From: Hortaea werneckii
Taxonomy: Eukaryota > Ascomycota > Dothideomycetes > Mycosphaerellales > Teratosphaeriaceae
Length of the DNA stretch: 64,000 nucleotides
Assembly: GCA_037044905.1 (NCBI GenBank)
Contig: JBAOKB010000107.1
Coordinates: 26,798-90,797, forward strand
Direction: 5' to 3'
Each line of letters starts with the position of its first letter. Within the stretch, counting starts at the first letter, position 1. This document shows positions 56,801 to 64,000 of the stretch, piece by piece. The notes below the pieces were generated by a model that saw nothing but the letters and a program-made list of their open reading frames with translations, was not told the origin of the DNA and made no database searches. Both the position numbers and the translations under genes were made by a program.

Positions 56801-57398
56801 CGGACGCGCCGGCCTCCCCGATACGCTAGGCGAAATCGCTCGCCACTTCGAGACCGTCTGGGGCACCGCCGCCACCAACGTATCGGAGAACACCTACCTC
56901 GAGTCAGACGCCGAAGGCAACCTGATCGTCCTTCAGCACGACGTCAATGGCTACTCTGCCGACGATCGTCGCCGGCTCAAAGTCGTCTCAGAGATGCTCC
57001 TGGGCGAAATGGTGAACCGTATTCTCCCTATTTCCGTCCAACCCACCCCGAACGCCCTCGTCGTCCCCCGCGCTTTCCTCGCCACGGTCGATGGATCTCT
57101 CCACCTCTTCGCCCTCATTGCCCCCGGTATGCAGGACCTTCTCATCCGATTGCAGAATGCCATCGCAGAGCGCGTGAGGAGTCCCGGATACGTCCCCTTC
57201 AGCAAGTTCAGAGGGTTCAGGAGTGGAGTCAGGGATATGGGAGAGGAAGGCCCGGTCAGGTTTGTCGACGGCGAATGTGTTGAGCGGTTCTTGGATTGTG
57301 GAGTCGAAGTTCAAGAGGAGATTTGCAAGGAGGTGGGCATGGAAGGGAAGTCTGAAGAGCTGCGCGGGATGGTTGAGGGGTTGAGACGGATTCATTAG
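53899..57398 (+). CDS. DDB1: DNA damage-binding protein 1 homologue (DDB1)
   Basis: Two exons, 53,899-56,586 and 56,640-57,398, join in phase 0 to give 1148 aa, matching DDB1 of animals and plants (about 1140). The 53-bp intron starts GTACGT and ends CTCTAG. The N-terminus MAYLAPIHRPSSIRHAIQLSF is the conserved first propeller strand. The MMS1_N-type propeller occupies roughly residues 75-560, and the CPSF_A domain runs from about 780 to the end, with the intron falling inside it. DDB1 is the adaptor of CUL4 ubiquitin ligases in nucleotide excision repair, replication licensing and, in fungi, heterochromatin and DNA methylation pathways. Without the splice the frame would stop 10 codons into the intron. 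Divergent partner: RFA2. Confidence 0.96.
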
Positions 57399-57817
57399 AA
57401 TAGCGTCATGAGGAAGCTATAAAGACGAATCCTATGGGATTACTCGTTTAACACTGAAGTATAGATGATGAGCCTGAGTCATTGCTCCAAAATCACAAAT
57501 TGAGGGTCAGAAGCGGAGGAAGCTGGAGGCAAAGGGAAGAGTTGCGCAACCTGCGAGATGTTCGAAGACTTGCACGTCCAATAGCACAAAGGTACAGAAC
57601 TAAATCATGCATCGGCTGCAATGAAATCAACACACGCTTGAGAAGTCATCGTTACCTGGCGTCACAATTTGGGGTCTCTGTAGGACGCGTACAGGAGTGT
57701 CTGGCTGAACTCGGTCTGACACAACGCTACGGATCTAAGCAGGTAAGTGACGGAGGAGCCACACCTATTCGCATTTGCAACATGCAGTCAAATCTCCGTT
57801 TCAAAGAAAAGGAAGGA

Positions 57818-57849
<32 letters not shown>

Positions 57850-57917
57850 AAACGCGAAGGCGAAGGCACATATCTAAGGTACGCAAGACCATGGAAATTG
57901 CATAAAATCGTTAAATT
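57399..57917. other. Convergent intergenic region with a GA microsatellite
   Basis: It lies between the 3' ends of DDB1 and the DUF202 gene. It holds a (GA)n tract at about 57,816-57,842. A 131-codon plus-strand frame crosses it but ends in the microsatellite-encoded Arg-Glu run and has no domain. Confidence 0.7.
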
Positions 57918-58650
57918 TCAGCTTGTTGTAGCATTCGTACTCAGAAACAAGACACAAGCAGCGATGATTGCACACGCCACTACGGTGAAGACCTGGCATC
58001 ATGTCAGTGGCTTCGTCCATATATGCCGCCACAATGACGCTTGCCATGCCTTGACAAGCAATTGAGATATAGCGTAAAAGAGATAAGAAACTCACCACCT
58101 GGGTCCCAATACCACTCTGCACCAGCGCCTGTCGCCGTGAAAACCGATTGACAGTCTTGACATAGTTGCTAAGCCCACTGACCAGACACGAAAGACTCAA
58201 CCCCCAAAAGATCACACCCAACGGGAGAGCGACTCGCTTCTCGATGTTAGATGCGGAGTGCTTGAGATGGAAAGAGATGAGGATCGCGATCGCGACCACA
58301 GCCATATAGGTCGCGAGACGGAGCCATGAGAGGAATGTACGCTCTGCAGCGCAATGGTCTCGCGCATCGCTGTCATTGTTGTCGAAGAGGAGGGGGGCGA
58401 ACCAAGGACGTTCGATGAAGGCGGCGCGGTCGTAGGAGTTACGTCTATTGTCCTGTCACTACCTGCATGTTTGACAAGAACGGAAATGATGGCGTAGTTG
58501 TAAAGCCAGTATTGGGGTGTACGAGATTGCGGCTTACTGATGAACGAGCACGGGGTGGGATGACGGGATCGGGTTATAGAGCGGGTTGTAGGGTTCGCGC
58601 CAGAACTCCAGATCTGCGTTGGAAGGTGTACGAGATGGGGCTGTGGGCAT
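57918..58650 (-). CDS. DUF202-family three-TM membrane protein
   Basis: Three exons on the minus strand: 58,538-58,650, 58,096-58,444 and 57,918-57,992, total 178 aa. Intron 1 (93 bp) is GTAAGC to CAATAG in phase 2; intron 2 (103 bp) is GTGAGT to GCCAG in phase 0 with a CACTGAC branch site. The core shows the DUF202 signature: DARDHCAAERTFLSWLR, TM1 about residues 80-97, TM2 about 111-131, a basic loop, and TM3 about 155-171 supplied by the last exon. DUF202 occurs in bacterial YidH and in the membrane part of fungal vacuolar transporter chaperones; a stand-alone protein of this size is typical in ascomycetes. Exact function unknown. Exon 1 is less certain than exons 2 and 3. Confidence 0.85.
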
Positions 58651-59092
58651 TGTGATGGCTCTCTGAATTGGTTGAAAGTATCACGATCGATGGGTGGATG
58701 ATTGTTTAAGTCATCCCCTACATGATGCAGTTGTACGAGTGGCCGTGATGGCGAGTTGGGAAGGCACGGCATACTACGAAAGTTACAGTTCCTTTGGGTC
58801 GAGATGGAAGGTCAGGTGGCAACCAATTTGATCGACCAATGAATATTGATGGCTCTTCATCACCAGCGCTTACACAGCTTATTGCTTGTCTCATCAAATT
58901 GTCATCAAATCTAGTGGCTCATCCCATTTGACTGCGTGGGTCCATTGTCGGCATGACCCCACCCGAGCTCCCGAACGCCCCTCACGCAGCAGTGCATGGA
59001 GCCATTGAAGCTCTATGGCCAGACATACTGTACTAGCCAGACCACCTCTTCTCCTACAGCTAAGTACATCTCTCTCTTTCGACATTCTTCCT

Positions 59093-60081
59093 ATGACTCA
59101 CGCAACTCCATCCCACTTCTTTCGCACTCTCCGCAGCATCAGCGCCACCTTCTCTCACTCCAGCCGCACTTGCTCTCCTCTCAAACCCCTTTTACACCAC
59201 CCCAACCGCCGAACAATGGCTTCAGCAATGGGCCGTCGCCTGGAAGGCAAGACTGTAGTTGTCACTGGTGCTTCGTCCGGCATAGGCAAGAGCACAGCAT
59301 TAGAATTCGCGAGGACATCGCCCAAGAACCTCAAGCTTGTCCTCACAGCCCGTCGAATCGACGCTCTCAAGCAGCTTGCCGAAGAGATCAAGAAAGAAGT
59401 CGGTGATGGCGTAAAAGTACACCCGGTCCAACTGGACATTAGCCAACCCGATCAAGTCCGATCCTTCATCTCAAACCTCCCGCAGGACTTTCAAGCTGTG
59501 GACGTACTGGTGAACAACGCCGGCCTCGTCAAGGGTGTCGATAAGGCGGGAGACATCAAGGAAGACGATATGGGCAGTATGATCGACACGAACATCACAG
59601 GACTCGTGAACATGACCCAAGCCTGCTTGAAAGTCATGAAGGGCCGCGGAGAAAGCGGTCAGGGCGACATCATCAACATTGGTTCTATTGCGGGCCGGGA
59701 GGGTTACCCAGGCGGTGCCATCTACTGTGCTACTAAAGCTGCAGTGCGATCCTTCACAGAGGCTATGCGGAAGGAGCTGATCGCGAGTAGGATTCGGGTC
59801 ATTGAGATTGATCCCGGCCAGGTAGAGACCGAATTCAGTGTGGTGAGGTTCTATGGCGACAAGGAGAAGGCGGATGCCGTATACAAGGGTGTCACGCCCT
59901 TGACGCCAGACGACATTGCCGAGACGATAGTCTTTGCCGCTGGTCGGCCGGAGAATGTGGTCATTGCAGACATGCTTGTCTTCCCGAATCACCAGGTAGG
60001 TCGCAGTGTGTCTCGTTGTCACGTATCTGATACTGACGAATGGCAAAGGCAGCAGCTACGGTTATGCATAGGCGATCGTAA
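59093..60081 (+). CDS. Short-chain dehydrogenase/reductase, YMR226C/YdfG-like
   Basis: Exons 59,093-59,995 and 60,049-60,081 give 311 aa. The cofactor motif TGASSGIG is at residues 58-65, NNAG at 141-144, catalytic Ser at about 198 and YxxxK at 211-215. The nearest known type is the NADP-dependent 3-hydroxy acid dehydrogenase of yeast (YMR226C). The intron is 53 bp (GTAGGT, branch TACTGAC, acceptor AAAG). Residues 1-45 before the conserved core are rich in Arg, Ser, His and Leu without acids, like a mitochondrial presequence. The frame is also open to an ATG at 59,015, and a core start exists at 59,216, so the start is uncertain. A second, distal last exon is listed next. Confidence 0.9.
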
Positions 60082-60114
60082 ACATCAACGCAAAGCTGAT
60101 GATCTTGTACATAG

Positions 60115-60168
60115 GCAGCAGCCACAGTCATGCATAGAGAGCCTACAGTATCCGCGTCGAAGCTCTGA
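60115..60168 (+). other. Alternative terminal exon of the dehydrogenase, ending in SKL (PTS1)
   Basis: Following an ATAG acceptor at 60,111-60,114, in the same phase 0 as the annotated last exon, the sequence encodes AAATVMHREPTVSASKL and stops at TGA (60,166-60,168). Its first 27 bases are a close copy of the proximal last exon (AAATVMHRRS). The terminal exon therefore appears tandemly duplicated with a 66-bp spacing. SKL at the very C-terminus is the canonical peroxisomal targeting signal type 1. Use of the distal acceptor (119-bp intron) skips the proximal stop. Confidence 0.65.
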
Positions 60169-60249
60169 ACTTGTGCTCCCGTGTCTCATTTCCCTCCAGA
60201 ACAGCGGCCATTCTACTGCATCCTCCTGATATCAACCTTACCCAGTCTT

Positions 60250-60798
60250 CTAAACAAACATCACCCGTCCAACAAGCGCACCTCGCTGTACTGCTTCTCT
60301 CGCCTCACTCAACGGATCATGTGTCCACACGAGCACCCCATTAATCCTGACTCCAGCTTTCAGTACATCATATTGCAACAAGGTGCCCTGCTCAGCTAAT
60401 CTGCTCTTCAGCGTAAGCAGCTTCTGATCCTCATCCATGCCCGGCAGGTCCAGAAAAGCACGCCGCCAGGATCGAGGATCAGAGCAGCTCTCACTGCAAT
60501 CATAGCGGATTTCTGTGATCATCTCGCGATACTTTAGTGGCACGGTGCGCAGCCACCGGAGGCAGATAGTAGGATCGCTAAATTGGAAGATGTTGTTCTG
60601 GAAGAAGATCCCGGCGCTTTCGGCACGGATCTGTCTGTTCACGTTGAGGATTGCCGGGCTGAGGCGCTGTTCACTGATGCTATAGGGACATTGCTCGCTG
60701 GTGTCAGGGAAGAGGAGAAGCTCGTAGATCCGGTTACGGAGCTCAGGTGGGAGGCGCAAAAGTAGTGGTGAGGTTTCCCTCTCACAGCGCAAGGTCAT
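60250..60798 (-). CDS. F-box-like fungal protein
   Basis: A single-exon 182-aa protein. The N-terminus SPLLLRLPPELRNRIYELLL is the degenerate F-box/2EXR-type motif abundant in filamentous ascomycetes. It is followed by ILNVNRQIRAES and the FFQNNIFQF segment typical of these proteins. The rest has no named domain. Such proteins are often assumed to connect substrates to SCF-type ligases, but for this subgroup that is unproven. It is convergent with the dehydrogenase, about 80 bp from its distal exon. Confidence 0.8.
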   Translation of the reverse strand: MTLRCERETSPLLLRLPPELRNRIYELLLFPDTSEQCPYSISEQRLSPAILNVNRQIRAESAGIFFQNNIFQFSDPTICLRWLRTVPLKYREMITEIRYDCSESCSDPRSWRRAFLDLPGMDEDQKLLTLKSRLAEQGTLLQYDVLKAGVRINGVLVWTHDPLSEAREAVQRGALVGRVMFV

Positions 60799-61957
60799 GT
60801 TGACGGGTGAGGTTTGAACTCTAAGAGTTGACCGCGATGACTATCAAATTGTCAGGAGTTGGGTGCTTCGCGCACGAACAAAGAACATCGCAAGCACGAA
60901 GACGTCAATCGGTGTCCAGAGCTTGACAAAGGGTATAGTATTTCTAGGTGCCGAGTTACCAGAGCTAAGGGAGCTTGAACAAAGAAAGATTTTACATGCG
61001 ATATCTTATGATGGTAGAGCGAACGAATCGTTTGGTCCGGCGTTTTAGATGCAGAAAGCCAAAGACACAGTTTTATGGAACTCTTGAGCATACCTTTCGC
61101 AACTCATTGGCTATGATGATAGCAATGAAACATATGGCGTCTACAAAGAGAGCGACGGGGTGAGGTGTGGCGAGATATCCGTCGTCAAGGACAGAGTCGT
61201 TCAAGCTTCATGGCGGGTTTGGCGCCTCGCATCATGGTGGACGAACGAGGCATGTAGCTCAGTAAGCCGCCACTAAACTTTGTAACAAGCTCTGATAAGA
61301 ACGTGTATGGCTTTTTGCGGCGACTCGTATTGTTCAGAAGGCGAGTGCGGGAGTGGCTTGAACGGCTGGACTACAGTGAACAACTGACACATCAGCTTAT
61401 CAGCGAGTAGATGGTGTAAAGCATACGGCATTTCTTGCTTCTCTCATGGCACAAGTGAATCTTTCCAAACAGTGTTTAGTAGAAAGCATGCATTCGCAGC
61501 AGTTCATGAATCTCTATCGAGTCTCAGGCTGCCTCCTGGCGTAGTGAACGGCCATGACGGCAATGCGAGTATCAGGCATGATTCAACGAACAAATGCTCG
61601 CCGAGTCGCAGTGACAGCTCACAAGTTACCGTATGGTGCCAGCGCTTGAATCTTGTCATCTTTCCATGATTCTCCCTACCTATGTACACAAGGCAACGCT
61701 GGGCAGGAGATGTTAGGAAACAAGTGGAGAGCTTGGCGGATAAAGCGGAAGACGGCAAGTCTCAATGCGGAAGGCGCGGAGAGCTTCCGATGATCAAGGA
61801 GGGGCTGTGGAGGGGAAGGATGCAGTGGAGAGAGCTTCGGCTTATGCATCACTCACTCATTACCAATCCTGAGCCGATAGATAGAAGCATCTCCCAGCCT
61901 CTCTTCGATACATTGAACGGTTTGTATACAAGACCAATCTTCTCTCCATCGACCTGC
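60799..61957. other. Intergenic region upstream of the quinone reductase
   Basis: About 1.16 kb with only short chance frames. The frame of the downstream gene is open back to 61,682, but the peptide there (GKSQCGRRGELPM and similar) has no conservation pattern I recognise, so I treat it as leader sequence. CT-rich DNA precedes 61,958. Confidence 0.6.
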
Positions 61958-63046
61958 ATGTCCCTGCCGCAGCTTCTCAATCATCCCTTGCGACGAGCAA
62001 CGACTCTATCATCTCACTTTGTAGGTAGCGCATCACAGCTTCGCACGATGGCCTCCCTCCCGAGCACCATGAAAGGTGTCATCATCGAGAAGACCGGCGG
62101 CACCGAAGTCTTGCAGTATAAGACAGACGTTCCGGTTCCATCGCCCCAGGAAGGTCAGCTACTCGTCCACAATGACTTCGTCGGCGTCAACTACATCGAC
62201 ACCTATTTCCGCACCGGCCTCTATCCCCCGCCGAGCTTCCCATACACTCTTGGACGTGAAGGGTGCGGAACAGTGCAGAAGTCGGGTGGCGGCGAGACCT
62301 ATGGTCTGAAGGAAGGTGACAAGGTGGTTTGGATGTCGGAGGGTGCATATGGAGAGTACACGGCTGCACCGGCGGCCAAAGCAGCCAAAGTGCCGGACGG
62401 CATGGACAGCAAGATCGGTGCTGCTGCATTGCTGCAAGGTCTCACAGCGCTCACGCTGATCCGAGAGGCTCACCACGTAAACAAGGGCGATTGGGTCCTG
62501 GTCCACGCCGCAGCAGGTGGGACTGGTCTCTGGCTCTGTCAGTTGCTGAAAGCAGTCGGAGCGAACACCATTGGCACAGCCTCGACGCCTGAGAAGGTCG
62601 ATCAGGCCAAGAAGGCAGGCGCGACACACATGATTAACTACAGCGAAGAAGATGTCAAGACGAAGGTGATGGAACTCACGAAGAACCAGGGTTGCATCGC
62701 CGTCTTCGATGGTGTTGGTAAGAGCACTTTTGACCTCTCAATGGACTGCTTGGCGAGGAAGGGCAGCATGATCTCCTTCGGAAATGCGTCTGGAGCTGTA
62801 CCGCCCATCAACATCGCAAGACTGAACGCAAAGAATGCAAGGCTGATGAGACCGACCTTGTTCAACTACATTGCCACTCGGGAGGAATTCGAAAAGTATA
62901 CAAACGAGCTATTCCAGTTCATCTTGAGGGACAAGATGGATGTGAGGATACATGAAGTCTATCCATTGAGCCAGGTAGCAAAGGCTCACAACGACCTCGA
63001 GGGCAGAAAGACCACTGGCAAGCTTCTCTTGGATCCATCAAAGTAA
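61958..63046 (+). CDS. ZTA1: Zeta-crystallin-type NADPH quinone oxidoreductase (Zta1-like)
   Basis: 362 aa from the ATG at 61,958, single exon. The conserved core starts near residue 31 (MASLPSTMKGVIIEKTGG). Family landmarks are FVGVNYIDTYFRTGLYP, LGREGCGTV, the Rossmann motif HAAAGGTGLWLCQL and a C-terminal TTGKLLLDPSK. No structural zinc-binding cysteines are seen, as expected for the quinone-reductase branch of the MDR superfamily. It reduces quinones with NADPH. The first 30 residues (Arg/Ser/Leu-rich, no acids) could target mitochondria. The start at 62,048 would give the cytosolic-length enzyme, and both may be used. Confidence 0.93.
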   Translation: MSLPQLLNHPLRRATTLSSHFVGSASQLRTMASLPSTMKGVIIEKTGGTEVLQYKTDVPVPSPQEGQLLVHNDFVGVNYIDTYFRTGLYPPPSFPYTLGREGCGTVQKSGGGETYGLKEGDKVVWMSEGAYGEYTAAPAAKAAKVPDGMDSKIGAAALLQGLTALTLIREAHHVNKGDWVLVHAAAGGTGLWLCQLLKAVGANTIGTASTPEKVDQAKKAGATHMINYSEEDVKTKVMELTKNQGCIAVFDGVGKSTFDLSMDCLARKGSMISFGNASGAVPPINIARLNAKNARLMRPTLFNYIATREEFEKYTNELFQFILRDKMDVRIHEVYPLSQVAKAHNDLEGRKTTGKLLLDPSK

Positions 63047-63138
63047 ATTGAAGCGCAGTCACCATTGAGATCGCTTTAGCTAGTGTACATACTTACTTCA
63101 CAAGAACGTTTGGAGCCACCTCCCTCGCAAGTAACTTC

Positions 63139-64000
63139 CTACGTCACCAGATCTGGCACTGCTTCCGGCCACGCGCCCCAAAGCAGCGCCCTGTCTCCCC
63201 ATCGCTGCGGATGTGGGGCCAAGAATCGCACTTTCTTCTTGCTCTCGTCCACATCTGCCACGTACAGGAATCCCATAACCGCGCTGTCTCGTATCGAATC
63301 CTCATTGCTGTTCCCTGAGCAAAACTTGATAGCCAGCATTGAGCCGGTCATGGCCACGCTTGGCGTAACCTTCTCGAAAAGCGCGTTCGAAGGCGTTGGC
63401 GTGGAACTCATGGCCGGGTCGTAATCATCGTCGTCATTGTCAGCCCCAAACCCTGTCGCTGCAGTTTGCTCCGCAGCGCTCCTTGCGCGGTAGATGTTCA
63501 ACTCGCCATAGGTCAAAGAGTGTGAGTGGGGATTCAATGGCTCTTTTGATGAGCCGAAAAAGTATTGTCTGACCTGAGCTGTCCGTAATTGTCGCATGTA
63601 TGCCTGATCACGCTCTACAGCGCCACCAGGTTTCGTCACCCGCAGGACGTGGATATTCTCGTCGCCTCCTTTGCCGGGGCCGAATCGTCGGTTCAGATCA
63701 TTGAGGAGTTTCTCGGAACCAGTCGTGATGATCACGTTGATGCTAAACTCCGATACCACGTGGTGAAGCAGTTCGTAGTTGCTCTTAGGATCGTTAAGAC
63801 TACCAGGCGTATCGATAATAAAACCGCTTCGCTTCGCTGCTGAATCCTCTTCCATCTTATTCGTGACGCTAAGCGCCATGCGCGTGATGACCGCCTTGTA
63901 GACGTCCGGCTTCTCAGATGATGCTGCGTAGGGGAAGCTGTAGATCAGAGGATTCTTAGTTGGCGTGACGATAGGACCTGAAATTGGCGCAATGCCAAAG
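63139..64000 (-). CDS. CLP1: Clp1, mRNA cleavage/polyadenylation factor (5' end outside window)
   Basis: The reading frame is open from the right edge to a stop at 63,139, 287 codons. It includes MALSVTNKMEEDSAAKRSGFIIDTPG-like sequence and the VSEFSINVIITTGSEKL stretch, which are the middle of the Clp1 kinase-like domain; the N-terminal P-loop lies beyond the window. The C-terminal beta domain (NALFEKVTPS, GFLYVADVD, KVRFLAPHP) is complete. Clp1 is a subunit of cleavage factor IA/CFII in the nucleus and is related to RNA 5'-kinases. It is convergent with the quinone reductase, 92 bp apart. Confidence 0.94.
   Translation of the reverse strand, partial: FGIAPISGPIVTPTKNPLIYSFPYAASSEKPDVYKAVITRMALSVTNKMEEDSAAKRSGFIIDTPGSLNDPKSNYELLHHVVSEFSINVIITTGSEKLLNDLNRRFGPGKGGDENIHVLRVTKPGGAVERDQAYMRQLRTAQVRQYFFGSSKEPLNPHSHSLTYGELNIYRARSAAEQTAATGFGADNDDDDYDPAMSSTPTPSNALFEKVTPSVAMTGSMLAIKFCSGNSNEDSIRDSAVMGFLYVADVDESKKKVRFLAPHPQRWGDRALLWGAWPEAVPDLVT

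Noticed and set aside
57482..57877. 131-codon plus-strand ORF between DDB1 and the DUF202 gene
   Set aside because: There is no domain. Its C-terminus is encoded by a GA microsatellite, and it lies in a convergent 3' region.
61682..61957. Upstream extension of the quinone reductase to an ATG at 61,682
   Set aside because: It would add 92 residues without family precedent. The ATG at 61,958 gives a plausible targeting leader, and 62,048 the core.
1..64000. tRNA, rRNA or other structured RNA genes
   Set aside because: I looked for tRNA-like A/B boxes and cloverleaf arms by eye and saw none that I could support. A covariance-model scan would be decisive.

Overview
The window looks like filamentous ascomycete DNA, probably a Dothideomycete-type plant- or soil-associated fungus. 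That placement is an inference from three things: short introns of 53-103 bp with GT/AG ends and CTGAC-type branch sites, CT-rich leaders, and very heavy repeat-induced point mutation (RIP) in the repeats. In the RIP-mutated DNA, CA/TG dinucleotides are scarce, TA is abundant and CG is retained. Nearly all in-frame stops are TAA or TAG at positions expected from CAA, CAG or TGG.

Layout. Positions 1 to about 47,400 are a gene-poor, transposon-filled compartment. It holds five copies of one Ty3/Gypsy chromovirus family: A (1-4601, minus strand, runs off the left edge), C (about 10,970-16,458, plus, 5'-truncated, most decayed), E1 (18,090-24,886, minus, nearly pristine, 5-bp target duplication TATAT), B (28,428-35,226, plus, strongly mutated, target duplication CTATA) and E3 (39,800-46,699, minus, lightly mutated, chimeric). 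Between them lie RIP-eroded remains of genes: a Cys-rich coiled-coil gene (6.8-7.5 kb), a BTB/POZ gene (16.7-17.8 kb), a large unrecognised ORF split by element B (26.9-28.4 and 35.2-36.2 kb) and a Ulp1/C48 SUMO-protease-like gene (36.7-38.8 kb). From 47.4 to 50.9 kb, three plus-strand genes are each closed by a few, mostly RIP-type, stops. From 52.5 kb to the right edge the DNA is compact and euchromatic: RPA32 (minus), DDB1 (plus), a DUF202 membrane protein (minus), a short-chain dehydrogenase (plus), an F-box-like protein (minus), a Zta1-type quinone reductase (plus) and Clp1 (minus, runs off the edge).

How the retroelement works. Gag and Pol are in different frames. Pol is reached by a -1 frameshift at A_AAA_AAC in the gag/pol overlap. 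Pol carries protease, reverse transcriptase, RNase H, integrase and a C-terminal chromodomain. The sequence just inside the 5' LTR is complementary to the predicted 5' end of the element's own RNA, as in Tf1-type self-priming. Between pol and the 3' LTR, on the opposite strand, every copy in which this interval lies inside the window (E1, E3, B and, in diverged form, C) carries a small ORF. It encodes a protein with Gal4-type Zn2Cys6 cysteine spacing followed by a predicted coiled coil. This antisense accessory gene is intact in both E1 and E3, whereas their gag and pol are broken. It is the most interesting candidate for an undescribed system here.

The host genes contain a second notable feature. 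The dehydrogenase has a duplicated terminal exon. The proximal acceptor gives an ordinary C-terminus, and the distal acceptor gives a C-terminus ending in SKL, a peroxisomal targeting signal.
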